From: Streptomyces physcomitrii
Lineage (GTDB): Bacteria > Actinomycetota > Actinomycetes > Streptomycetales > Streptomycetaceae
NCBI RefSeq assembly: GCF_012273655.1
Contig: NZ_JAAWWP010000015.1
Span: forward strand, 1 to 64,000
Length of the DNA: 64,000 nt
Direction of reading: 5' to 3'
The notes beneath the pieces were generated by a model. That model was not told where the DNA came from. It saw only the letters and a list, made by a program, of their open reading frames with translations, and did not search any database. The position numbers and the translations under genes were made by a program. Positions 29,353-37,650 of this stretch are shown piece by piece (positions within the stretch are counted from its first letter, which is position 1; each line of letters starts with the position of its first letter).

Positions 29353-30117
29353 ATGCCCCTGACCGCCATCGACCTCAACGCCGACCTCGGCGAGGGCTTC
29401 GGCCGCTGGCACCTGACCGAGGACGAGGCGCTGCTCACCGTGGTGACCAGCGCCAACATCGCCTGCGGCTTCCACGCGGGCGACGCCGCCACCATGCGGC
29501 GGGTCTGCGCGCTCGCCGCCGAGCGGGGCGTACGCATCGGCGCCCAGGTCTCCTACCGCGATCTGGCGGGCTTCGGGCGCCGCGCCATGGACGTCCCCGG
29601 GCCCGAGCTGACCGCCGAAGTCGCCTACCAGATAGGCGCCTTGGAGGTCTTCGCCCGGGCCGCGGGCAGCCGGGTCGCCTATGTGAAGCCGCACGGCGCG
29701 CTCTACAACCGGGCGGTGCACGACGAGGAGCAGGCCGCCGCGGTGGTCGACGGGATCCTCCTGGCGGGCGGCGCGCTGCCGGTCCTCGGGCTGCCGGGCT
29801 CACGGCTCCTGGAGTACGCGGCGAAGGCGGGCCTGCGCGCGGTGCCGGAGGCCTTCGCCGACCGGGCGTACACCGAGCGGGGCACCCTCGTCCCGCGCGG
29901 CACCGAGGGCGCCGTGGTCACCGCCGCCGAGGAGGTGCTCGCCCGCTCCCTCGGGCTCGCGCGGGACGGCCGGGTCACCGCGCTCGGGGGCCGCGAGATG
30001 ACGGTGGCGGCACGGTCCCTGTGCCTGCACGGGGACACCGCGGGCGCCGTGGAGCTGGCCCGGCGGGTGCGGCGGGGCCTGGAGTCGGCGGGCCTGCGGG
30101 TGAAGGCCTTCGTATGA
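29353..30117 (+). CDS. pxpA: 5-oxoprolinase subunit A (LamB/YcsF family)
   Basis: PxpA, with PxpB and PxpC, forms the prokaryotic ATP-dependent 5-oxoprolinase that opens 5-oxoproline to glutamate. The 254-aa sequence opens with AIDLNADLGEGFGRW and contains SANIACGFHAGDA, VSYRDLAGFGRR and VKPHGALYN, all hallmark segments of the LamB/YcsF fold. GAAGGAGG precedes the ATG. It is followed by pxpB with a four-base overlap. The complete A-B-C set supports activity as oxoprolinase rather than as an orphan LamB/YcsF protein. Confidence 0.94.
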   Translation: MPLTAIDLNADLGEGFGRWHLTEDEALLTVVTSANIACGFHAGDAATMRRVCALAAERGVRIGAQVSYRDLAGFGRRAMDVPGPELTAEVAYQIGALEVFARAAGSRVAYVKPHGALYNRAVHDEEQAAAVVDGILLAGGALPVLGLPGSRLLEYAAKAGLRAVPEAFADRAYTERGTLVPRGTEGAVVTAAEEVLARSLGLARDGRVTALGGREMTVAARSLCLHGDTAGAVELARRVRRGLESAGLRVKAFV

Positions 30118-30746
30118 GATGCCTCCCGGCCGGTGCGCACGCCCTCCTGGTCGAGCTGGACGACGGGGAGCAGGCGGCCGCCCTGCACGCCGAACTCCTG
30201 CGCCGCCGCGGCGCGGGCGAGCTGCGCGCCACCGAGATCGTGCCCGCCGCCCGCACCGTCCTGCTCGACGGCCTCGACGACCCGGCCGCGCTCGCCGCCC
30301 GGCTGCCCGGGTGGCAACCGCCCCCGGTGGCGGCCGCGGACGGCGCGCTCACCGAGATCCCGGTGCGCTACGACGGACCCGACCTGCCCGAGGTCGCCGC
30401 GCACTGGGGCCTCACCCCGCGGGCCGCGGCACTGCTGCACGCGAAGACCGTCTTCCGCGTCGCCTTCTGCGGCTTCGCCCCCGGCTTCGGGTATCTCACC
30501 GGCCTGCCCGAGCGGTACGCGGTGCCGCGCCGCGCCGATCCGCGCACCGCGGTCCCGGCCGGGGCGGTGGGCCTCGCGGGCCCGTACACCGGTGTCTACC
30601 CGCGCTCCTCCCCCGGCGGCTGGCAGTTGATCGGTACGGCGGAGTGCGTGCTGTGGGACGCGCAGCGCTCCCCGGCCGCGCTGCTCGCCCCGGGCATGCG
30701 GGTCCGCTTCGTCCCCCGGTACCTGCCGCCCGGGGAGGAGCGATGA
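30114..30746 (+). CDS. pxpB: 5-oxoprolinase subunit B
   Basis: PxpB is the KipI-like cyclophilin-fold subunit of the PxpABC 5-oxoprolinase. The 210-aa sequence shows the diagnostic segments HAKTVFRVAFCGFAPGFGYL, PRRADPRTAVPAGAVGLAG and TGVYPRSSPGGWQLIG. Start and stop overlaps with pxpA and pxpC are both ATGA, so the three subunits are probably made in balanced amounts. In Bacillus the homologue KipI inhibits a sporulation kinase; nothing here suggests that role. Confidence 0.94.
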   Translation: MRCLPAGAHALLVELDDGEQAAALHAELLRRRGAGELRATEIVPAARTVLLDGLDDPAALAARLPGWQPPPVAAADGALTEIPVRYDGPDLPEVAAHWGLTPRAAALLHAKTVFRVAFCGFAPGFGYLTGLPERYAVPRRADPRTAVPAGAVGLAGPYTGVYPRSSPGGWQLIGTAECVLWDAQRSPAALLAPGMRVRFVPRYLPPGEER

Positions 30747-31612
30747 GCGACCGCGCGCTCTCGGTGGTCCGGGCGGGCGCGCTCACCACCGTGCAGGACC
30801 GCGGCCGCGCCGGGCACGCCCACCTCGGGGTGCCGCGCTCCGGCGCCCTGGACGCCCCGGCCGCCGCGCTGGCCAACCGCCTGGTCGGCAACCCGGCCGG
30901 GGCCGCCGTCCTGGAGACCACCCTCGACGGCTGCGCGCTGCGGCCGCGCGGGACGGTGCTCGCCGCGGTCACCGGCGCGCCCTGCCCGGTACGGGTGGAC
31001 GGCAGACCGGTGGCCTGGGGCGCCCCGGTGCGGGTGCCCGCGGGCGCGCTGCTCGACCTCGGCCGGGTGACGGCGGGGGTGCGCAGCTATGTCTCCTTCG
31101 CGGGCGGCGTCGCGGTGGACCCGGTGCTTGCCAGCCGCTCCACCGATCTGCTCTCCGGGCTCGGCCCGGCGCCACTGACCGACGGCGCCGTACTGCCCCT
31201 CGGCCCGGCCGGGACCGCGCCCCCGCCGCGCGGATTCGCGGCGCAGCCCGCGCCGCCCGCCGAACTCCTCCTGCGGGCGAGGCCGGGACCGCGCGCCGAC
31301 TGGTTCACCCCGGCCGCGCTCGCCCTCCTCGGACGCGCCCGCTACCGAGTCTCGGCGGCGAGCAACCGCATCGGCCTGCGCACCGAGGGACCCCCGCTCC
31401 GGCGCGCCCTGACCGGTGAACTCCCCAGCGAGGGGCTGGTCCTGGGCGCGGTGCAGGTGCCGCCGGACGGCAGACCCGTGGTCTTCCTGGCCGACCACCC
31501 CACCACCGGCGGCTACCCGGTGGCCGCCGTCGTCGACACCGCGGACCTGGCCGCGGCGGCCCAGGCGGTGCCGGGGACTCCGGTGCGCTTCCTGATGGCT
31601 CAGGGTGCTTGA
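30743..31612 (+). CDS. pxpC: 5-oxoprolinase subunit C
   Basis: PxpC is the KipA/allophanate hydrolase subunit-2-like partner of PxpB. The 289-aa sequence has the N-terminal VVRAGALTTVQDRGRAG, then GVPRSGALDAPAAALANRLVGN, the central VTAGVRSYVSFAGG and the C-terminal SNRIGLRTEGPP and ADHPTTGGYP segments typical of the family. A GGAGGAG ribosome binding site overlaps the end of pxpB. It is the last gene of the five-gene operon and is followed by a long non-coding, repeat-rich gap. Confidence 0.94.
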   Translation: MSDRALSVVRAGALTTVQDRGRAGHAHLGVPRSGALDAPAAALANRLVGNPAGAAVLETTLDGCALRPRGTVLAAVTGAPCPVRVDGRPVAWGAPVRVPAGALLDLGRVTAGVRSYVSFAGGVAVDPVLASRSTDLLSGLGPAPLTDGAVLPLGPAGTAPPPRGFAAQPAPPAELLLRARPGPRADWFTPAALALLGRARYRVSAASNRIGLRTEGPPLRRALTGELPSEGLVLGAVQVPPDGRPVVFLADHPTTGGYPVAAVVDTADLAAAAQAVPGTPVRFLMAQGA

Positions 31613-32097
31613 ACTCCCGCTGTCCAGCGGGGACTTCACGCGGCTCCGGCGGGCCCGGGGACTCGCTCGCCCATGGAGCGGGCGGGTCCTCGGGGGCCCG
31701 GTCACTCATGAACCTGGCGGGTCCCCGGGTCCCCGGGTCCCCGTCGCCCACGAACCGGCCGAGCCCGGCGGCCCGTTGGCCCGTCGGCCCGTCGGCCCGT
31801 GGGCCTGCGGTTCCGGGGCCCGCTCACCGATGAACCGGGCGGCCCTGTCACACTTTCGCGCCGCCATCCGTCAGTGCAGTGCAGGACCGCGGTTCCGCCG
31901 CCCAATCCCCCGGGGCGGCGGGGCCGCATCTGTGCGTCCCGGGCGCCACCGGGGTACGCACGGCCGGGCGAGGCGGGCGACGGAGAAGGCCCTCCTCGCT
32001 CCGCGCCGCTCCCGTTGCTCGCGGGCTGCCCGGACCACCCGTCTCGGACGTCGCCGCCCACCGCCCTGGACGTCGCTGCACCGGGACCTGAACTGCC
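31613..32097. other. Non-coding convergent gap with degenerate direct repeats
   Basis: This 485-base gap lies between pxpC and the end of a convergent glycosyltransferase gene. Its left half holds several diverged copies of a motif like CTCATGAACCNGGCGG (near 31670, 31705, 31750 and 31830). It also holds runs of GGGTCCCC (three at 31728-31743) and GGCCCGTN (about four at 31780-31805). No frame through it shows family similarity. The right half shows no feature I can name. Confidence 0.55.
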
Positions 32098-33381
32098 TCA
32101 TCCGGCAGCGGAGTCGGGCACGGACAGCGCCGAGTCCGCCGCAGACCCAGCGGATTCCGGCACCCGCGCAGCCGAGTCGGCCGCAGACCGGGCGGAGTCG
32201 GCCGCAGACTTAGGGGAGCCGGCCGCCCCCGCGGTGGCCACCGTCCCCACCCGGACCGCCGCCTCATGGGCGCGCAGGAAGCCCTCGACCGCCGCCGGCC
32301 AGCCGAAGCGGGCGGCACGGGCCCGCGCCGCCTGCCTGCGCGCGGGCTCCGGGCGGCCGAGGAGTTCCCGTACCGCCGCGGCGAAGGCCTCGCCGTGGTC
32401 GGCGGCGGTGGTGCCCGCCGGGCCGAGGACCTCGCCGAGCGCGGAGGAGGCGCTGGCCACCACCGGGGTGCCGCAGGCCAGCGCCTCCAGGGCGGCGAGG
32501 CCGAAGGTCTCGGCGGGCCCGGGCGCCAGGCAGAGGTCCGCGGTGGCCTGGAGGGCGCCGAGCCGGGCGCGGTCCTCGACGTGTCCGAGGAAGGTGACCG
32601 GCAGCCGCTGCTCGGCCGCGCGCTGGGCCAGCCGCCCGCGCAGCGGACCGTCCCCGGCGACCGCCAGGACCACCCGCTCCCCGCGGGCCCGCAGGGCGGC
32701 CACGGTCTCCAGGGCGGTCCAGGGCCGCTTCTCCACCGAGAGGCGCGCGCACATGGCGAGCAGGAGTTCCCCGTCCGGGGCGAGGCGGGCGCGCAGGGCG
32801 GGGTCCGCGAGACCGGGGTGCCGGTCGGCGAGGTCGACACCGAGCGGCGCCCGTACGACATTGCGCGCGCCGATCCGCAGGAACTCCCGCTCGGCCCACT
32901 CGGTCGTACAGACCACCCGTGAATAGGCCCTGGCGGTACGGAGGTTGAGGAAGTCCGCGGTACGGCGGGCGCCCTCTTCGCCGAGGCCCCAGGTGCGCAG
33001 CACGCCGTGCGCGGTCTCGTGGGAGACCATCATGGCCGGGACGCGGGCGCGGCGGGCCCACTCCCCGGTCCAGCGCAGGGTGGTGCGGTCGGACACCTCC
33101 AGGCGGTCGGGGGCCAGTTCGGCGAGCAGTTGCCGCAGCCGGGGCCGGTCGAGCAGCACCCGGTAGCCACCGGTGCCCGGGAGCACCGGTCCCGGCAGGG
33201 TGATCAGGCGGCCCTGGCCGGTGTGCCGGTCCGAGGCGCGCTCGCCGGGCACGATCAGGACCGGTTCGTGGCCCGCGGCCAGGTAGCCCGCGCCGAGTTC
33301 ACGCAGGGCGGTGCGCAGTCCGCCGGAGGCGGGGGCGACGAAGTTCGCGATCCGGACGATGCGCAGAGGGCCGCCGCTCAT
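32098..33381 (-). CDS. GT4 family glycosyltransferase with repetitive C-terminal tail
   Basis: A GT-B fold retaining glycosyltransferase of family 4, probably a mannosyltransferase using GDP- or polyprenol-linked sugar. The N-domain opens RIVRIANFVAPASGGLRTAL. The donor-site motif ETFGLAALEALACGTPVVAS is complete, and ARLSVEKRPWTALET is typical. The catalytic part ends near residue 380. The last 45 residues are Ala/Ser/Asp repeats (SAADSARSAADSAAR...) encoded by diverged copies of about 21 bases, with no catalytic value. The start overlaps the stop of the upstream glycosyltransferase by four bases, so the pair is translationally coupled. Products may be mannosylated lipids or glycolipids; the acceptor is not known. 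Confidence 0.88.
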   Translation of the reverse strand: MSGGPLRIVRIANFVAPASGGLRTALRELGAGYLAAGHEPVLIVPGERASDRHTGQGRLITLPGPVLPGTGGYRVLLDRPRLRQLLAELAPDRLEVSDRTTLRWTGEWARRARVPAMMVSHETAHGVLRTWGLGEEGARRTADFLNLRTARAYSRVVCTTEWAEREFLRIGARNVVRAPLGVDLADRHPGLADPALRARLAPDGELLLAMCARLSVEKRPWTALETVAALRARGERVVLAVAGDGPLRGRLAQRAAEQRLPVTFLGHVEDRARLGALQATADLCLAPGPAETFGLAALEALACGTPVVASASSALGEVLGPAGTTAADHGEAFAAAVRELLGRPEPARRQAARARAARFGWPAAVEGFLRAHEAAVRVGTVATAGAAGSPKSAADSARSAADSAARVPESAGSAADSALSVPDSAAG

Positions 33382-34502
33382 GCCGCCACCGCCGTGCGCT
33401 CGCGCAGGACCTCGCCGTAGTGGCCGAGGAGTTCGTCGCCGACGGCGGCCCAGGTGCGGCCCTCGACGGCGGCCCGGCCCGCGGCGCCCTGCCGGGCCCG
33501 CAGCGTCGGGTCGGCGGCGAGCAGGGCCACCGCCTCCTTGAGCGCTCCGGGATCTCTCGGCGGGACGAGGAATCCGGTACGGCCGTGGTCGACCAGGTCG
33601 AGCGGGCCGCCCGCGGCGGGGGCCACCACCGGGAGGCCGCTGGCCATCGCCTCCTGCACGGTCTGGCAGAAGGTCTCGAAGGGGCCGGTGTGCGCGAAGA
33701 CGTCCAGGGAGGCGAAGATCCGGGCCAGTTCGGTGCCGGTGCGGCGGCCGAGGAAGAGCGCGCCCGGCAGTGCGGAGCGCAGCCCCGGCCCGCTCGGCCC
33801 GTCGCCGACCACGACGACCCTCACCCCGGGCAGTGCGGAGACCCCGCCGAGGAGTTCGACGTGCTTCTCGGCGGCGAGGCGGCCCACGTACCCGACGAGG
33901 AGTTCGCCGCCCGGGGCGAGTGTCCGGCGCAGGGACTCCTCACGGCGCCCGGGAGTGAAGCGCTCGGTGTCCACCCCGCGGGCCCAGAGCCGGACCCGGG
34001 GGACGCCGTGCGCCTCCAGGTCGCGCAGCGAGACCGTGGAGGGGGCCAGGGTGCGGTCGGCGGCGGCGTGGACATTGCGGATCCGCCGCCAGGCGGCGGC
34101 CTCCCCGGTGCTGAGGTAGGTACGGGCGTAGCCCGCGAGGTCGGTCTGGTAGACGGCCACGGCGGGGATCCGCAGCCGCCGGGCGGCGGCCATCCCGCGT
34201 ACCCCGAGGACGAAGGGGCTGGCGAGGTGGACCAGGTCGGCGCGGTGCGCGGTCAGGGTCGCGGCGAGACGGCGGCTGGGGAGCGCCACCCGGACCTGCG
34301 GATAGCCGGGCAGCGGGAGGGAGGGGACACGGACGACGGGGCAAGGGGCGTCCGCGTCGGCCCCCGCACCGGCGGCGGTGGCCGGGGCGAGGACGAGGGG
34401 GTCATGACCGCGCGCGAGGAGGTGCCGGGCGGTCTGCAGGGCGCAGTGGGCAACGCCGTTCACATCGGGGGGAAAGGATTCGGTCACGATGACGACACGC
34501 AT
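33378..34502 (-). CDS. GT4 family glycosyltransferase (MgtA/PimB-like)
   Basis: A 374-aa GT4 enzyme. The N-terminus RVVIVTESFPPDVNGVAH and SPFVLGVRGMAAARRL match GDP-mannose-dependent alpha-mannosyltransferases such as MgtA, which mannosylate glycolipid anchors at the cytoplasmic membrane face. The C-domain holds YVGRLAAEKHVELL, HTGPFETFCQTVQEAMASGLPVVAP and GRTGFLVPPRD. It is the first gene of a two-gene unit with the other GT4 enzyme. No signal or transmembrane segment is seen. The substrate is inferred from family resemblance only. Confidence 0.88.
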   Translation of the reverse strand: MRVVIVTESFPPDVNGVAHCALQTARHLLARGHDPLVLAPATAAGAGADADAPCPVVRVPSLPLPGYPQVRVALPSRRLAATLTAHRADLVHLASPFVLGVRGMAAARRLRIPAVAVYQTDLAGYARTYLSTGEAAAWRRIRNVHAAADRTLAPSTVSLRDLEAHGVPRVRLWARGVDTERFTPGRREESLRRTLAPGGELLVGYVGRLAAEKHVELLGGVSALPGVRVVVVGDGPSGPGLRSALPGALFLGRRTGTELARIFASLDVFAHTGPFETFCQTVQEAMASGLPVVAPAAGGPLDLVDHGRTGFLVPPRDPGALKEAVALLAADPTLRARQGAAGRAAVEGRTWAAVGDELLGHYGEVLRERTAVAA

Positions 34503-34674
34503 ACCGGTGTTGTCCTCGTACCGGACGTGGCCCCGACGACGCGGGCCTTTCGCCCCGGAGAACGTCCCGTGAGCGTTCGGCCTCGCGGCGGTCGGGCTGC
34601 GGTCGGGCGGGGCGTCCGGTGGGGGGCGCGGCAGGGTGGGGGCCCGGTGCCGGGGGCTCGGTGCCGGAGGCCGC

Positions 34675-34751
<77 letters not shown>

Positions 34752-34872
34752 GGCCGAATTCCCCTGGCGGGGCCGACGTCCCGTGGCAGGGTCGACGCCC
34801 CGTAGCAGAGCGAAGTCCCGTAGCAGGGACGGGAGTTCGGCGTCCGGCACCCGGGCCTGTCCCCGTGGCCGG

Positions 34873-36291
34873 TCAGCCCGTCGCCACGTCCGGCCCGATG
34901 CGGCTGCGTACCGCCGTCTGCACCTCGGCCTCTTCCGCGGGATCGGCCGCGAGGCGCCGGAGCTGGTCGACGACGCGGGCGTCCGCGGTCTCCGCGTGCC
35001 GGGCCGCGACCTCGCGGGTGGACTCCTCGCAGTCCCACAGGCACTCCACCGCGAAGGAGGCGGGGAAGCCCGGGTCGGTCACCGCGAGCGCGCGGGCCGC
35101 GCCGCCGCGCAGATGGGAGGAGGCCGTCTCCCGGTAGATGTGCCGCAGTACGGGGGCGGCGCAGGCGATGCCCAGCCGTCCCACCCCGTCGACCAGCGGC
35201 CAGAGCGCGGGGGCGTCCGGCCCCTCGGTGCGGACGGCCTCCCGCAGGGCGCCGAGGACGAGGGGTCCGTCGGCGGCCGTGCCGCGGCAGGCGAGCAACC
35301 GGCCCGCGGCGGCGCCGAGTTCGTCGGTGCGCGGGGCCCAGCGCCTGGCCTGGGCGAGGGCGGCCGGGTTCCGCATGCGTTCGAAGGCGTCGACGGCGGC
35401 CTCGGTGACGGGGTGCGGGCCGGTCGCCGCGGCGGCCTCGACCAGGGCGAAGACCTGCGGGTCCTGGCTGTCGGCGAGATAGCGCAGCGCGGCGCAGCGG
35501 GCGCCCTCCTCGCCCTCGCGGGCGGCGGCGACGATCCGCGGCCGGTCCTCGGCGGCGGCGACGGCCGCCAGGCAGCGCGCGGCCGGCACCTGCCGGGCGG
35601 CGCCGAGGGCCACCCCCTCCTGGGCCCAGTCCAGTACGGCCTGGACGCTCCAGTCGGGGCGCGGGCCCGCGGGCCGCAGCTGGCGTTGCCAGCGGTCGAA
35701 GGAGCCCTGCTCCTGGGCCGCGCGCACCCGGGCGCCGACCTCGGGGCGCGGATCCTCGGCCCACAGCCGCCACGGCCGGGGTTCGAAGGACTCGCGTACG
35801 GCGGTGGCGAGTTCGCGCTCTCCTTCGGCCGAGGCCGGGAACCTGGCGAGGATGCGCGGGGCGAGGGCGGCGAGCGCCGCGTCGTCGTCGCGCAGCGCGA
35901 GCTCGTCCAGGGCCCAGGCCCAGTTGCTGCCGTGGGCGGCGTAACGGCGCAGCAGCAGCAGCGCGTCCCGCCGCTCGTAGGAGGCGAGATGGCCGAGCAC
36001 GGAGAGTGCGAGGCCGGTGCGGCTGTCCTCGGTGTCGAGGGTGTCCTCGACGTCGAAGAGGTGCCGCTCGATCTGGTCGAGTCCGCCGTTCAGGTCGAGG
36101 TAGAGCCGCGCGTAGTACAGCGAGCGGTTCTCCAGCTGCCAGTCGTGGCGGGGGTCGCGCAGCACACACTGGTCGAGCGCCGCGAGAGCTTCGGGGCGGG
36201 GGGCGGTGAGCGCGTGCAGCGTGCCGTCGCCGCGGCCCCGCTGGAGCAGGCCGAGCAGCGTGCCGCTGGGCGCTATGACCGTTTCGAACAT
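34873..36291 (-). CDS. HEAT-repeat-like protein, 472 aa
   Basis: The sequence is nearly all helical, with recurrent pairs such as GARCAALRYLADSQDPQVFALVEAAAA, HPVTEAAVDAFERMRNPAALAQARR and SHLRGGAARALAVTDPGFPASFAVECL, the pattern of HEAT or PBS-lyase-like repeats used as protein-binding scaffolds. There is no catalytic motif, signal peptide or membrane helix. ATG 36291 is preceded by GAGG. A specific partner is not evident. It lies between the glycosyltransferase pair and an ankyrin protein, both of which point away from a shared pathway. I assign only the repeat architecture. Confidence 0.8.
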   Translation of the reverse strand: MFETVIAPSGTLLGLLQRGRGDGTLHALTAPRPEALAALDQCVLRDPRHDWQLENRSLYYARLYLDLNGGLDQIERHLFDVEDTLDTEDSRTGLALSVLGHLASYERRDALLLLRRYAAHGSNWAWALDELALRDDDAALAALAPRILARFPASAEGERELATAVRESFEPRPWRLWAEDPRPEVGARVRAAQEQGSFDRWQRQLRPAGPRPDWSVQAVLDWAQEGVALGAARQVPAARCLAAVAAAEDRPRIVAAAREGEEGARCAALRYLADSQDPQVFALVEAAAATGPHPVTEAAVDAFERMRNPAALAQARRWAPRTDELGAAAGRLLACRGTAADGPLVLGALREAVRTEGPDAPALWPLVDGVGRLGIACAAPVLRHIYRETASSHLRGGAARALAVTDPGFPASFAVECLWDCEESTREVAARHAETADARVVDQLRRLAADPAEEAEVQTAVRSRIGPDVATG

Positions 36292-36591
36292 GGGAACAGC
36301 CTCACATCGAGAGTCGACGCAACCGGGGACCGTGCACTACCTGGCTGCGTGACAACACGTCGGGGTGCCCGTCGTCTCGTGCTTGCTGAAGACCATGTTC
36401 CTCTGCCTCTCGTCGATGGCCCGCGGGGGGCCGCTCACGGGCCGCGCGGTGCGGGACCACCTGCCCCGCTGTCACGTCCGTGAATCACGACGTCATGATG
36501 GCCCAGGGCTTCTCGCCACCGCGACCAGATTTCCCACGCCTTGGCGACATCTCCTCGCCATCGGCCGTTTCCCCAGGTCAGGGCGGATGTG
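36292..36591. other. Upstream region of the HEAT-like gene
   Basis: A 300-base gap between two minus-strand genes. It contains the 11-base palindrome CGTGA-A-TCACG (36479-36489), which could be a regulator site, in a locally AT-richer stretch around 36480-36500. I cannot identify a convincing -35/-10 pair, and no ORF here looks coding. Confidence 0.3.
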
Positions 36592-37068
36592 TCAGGCGGC
36601 GCCGAAAAGGGTGAGCAGCTCCTGCTTGCCGAACATCCGGGCCGTGTCGACCGCGGACGGAACCCCGGACTCCGGATTCGCCCCGCCGTCGAGGAGGGCT
36701 TCGATCACCTCGTACTCGCCCTTGAACACGGCCCCGGCGAGCGGGGTCTGCCCCCGGTCGTTGGCGCGGTCCGCGTCGGCGCCGCGCTGGAGCAGGGCGC
36801 GCACCGCGGGGGCGTGGCCGTGGTAGGCGGCGAGCATCAGGAGGGAGTCACCGCGGTCGTTGGTGAGATCCACCGGAACCCCCGCGTCCACATAGGCGCC
36901 GAGGGTCTCCGCGTCACCGCCGCGCGCCATGTCGAAGACCCGCCCGGCCAGCTCCACCACCTCCGGATCGGGACCCGCGGCGGCCTCCGGAGCCACAGCC
37001 TCGGGACCGGACGCTCCGGACCCCGGAATCTCGGGACCCGGGACCTCGGGATCGGGCGCTTGACCCAT
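36592..37068 (-). CDS. Ankyrin-repeat protein, 158 aa
   Basis: After an acidic, Pro-rich N-terminal 30 residues come about three ankyrin units: GDAETLGAYVDAGVPVDLTNDRG, DSLLMLAAYHGHAPAVRALLQRGADADRANDRG and QTPLAGAVFKGEYEVIEALLDGGANPESG. These form a protein-binding solenoid with no enzymatic motif. The ATG at 37068 follows GGAG and removes a longer basic extension from 37350. It is divergent from smeA and shares the promoter region with it. Similar small ankyrin proteins are common in Streptomyces, sometimes next to catalases, but not here. Confidence 0.88.
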   Translation of the reverse strand: MGQAPDPEVPGPEIPGSGASGPEAVAPEAAAGPDPEVVELAGRVFDMARGGDAETLGAYVDAGVPVDLTNDRGDSLLMLAAYHGHAPAVRALLQRGADADRANDRGQTPLAGAVFKGEYEVIEALLDGGANPESGVPSAVDTARMFGKQELLTLFGAA

Positions 37069-37382
37069 GGGGACACTCCGCCTCTCTGCCGCCCTGGACG
37101 GCTCTCGCACTTCGGACCGGACGCGCCGCACCGGACGTGATCCGGCCCCGTACGGGTGAATCGACAGCGTACTGCGCGGGAGCCCCGCGCCCTGGCGAAC
37201 CGCGGGTCCGCGCACCGTCCGCACACGGGAATCCGCGTGTGGCGCCCGGACGACCGAGTGGATACCGGACGACCAGCGACCTTCATCCGCTTTCCACCCA
37301 TTTGCAGCTTTAATCATATAGGCACATTCTGTGACCCTAGAAGCACTCATGGTGACCGTCCCCGCCGACCAGGAGAACTCTC
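37069..37382. promoter_or_regulatory. Divergent promoter region, ankyrin gene / smeA
   Basis: The stretch 37295-37335 is clearly AT-richer than its surroundings. On the plus strand TTGCAG (about 37302) and CATTCT, 17 bases later, could be a promoter for smeA, with the start codon about 55 bases downstream of it. In S. coelicolor smeA expression is reported to depend on whi sporulation genes; I see no clear WhiG-type promoter here. Location of the ankyrin gene promoter is not evident. Confidence 0.35.
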
Positions 37383-37577
37383 ATGATTCTGTCCATTTCC
37401 GGTGTGGTGCTCCTCGGAGTCATCGTCTTCGTCCTCTTCCGCAAGGACGGGCTCAAGGCCTCGCACGCCATGGTCTGCGCGCTCTTCGGCTTCTACATCG
37501 CCGGTACCGCGCTCGCCCCCAGCATCGAGGCGGGCGGCGCGAGCCTCGCCAACATCCTCGGCGGCATCAAGTTCTGA
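37383..37577 (+). CDS. smeA: SmeA, small sporulation membrane protein
   Basis: A 64-aa protein with two hydrophobic segments (residues 2-19 and 28-46) joined by FRKDGLKASH. Size, sequence and position directly before an FtsK-like gene match SmeA of S. coelicolor, which localises the DNA translocase SffA to sporulation septa and whose loss disturbs septation and spore maturation. AGGAG precedes the ATG. The 73-base gap to sffA and common orientation support one operon. Some integrative elements carry similar small protein/translocase pairs, but no other mobile-element genes occur here. Confidence 0.85.
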   Translation: MILSISGVVLLGVIVFVLFRKDGLKASHAMVCALFGFYIAGTALAPSIEAGGASLANILGGIKF

Positions 37578-37650
37578 CCCTCCCGCACCGCTCGCTCCCC
37601 CACCCCGCCCGCTCCTTCCGCTCCTTCCCCGGACCTTTCAGGAGACAGCC

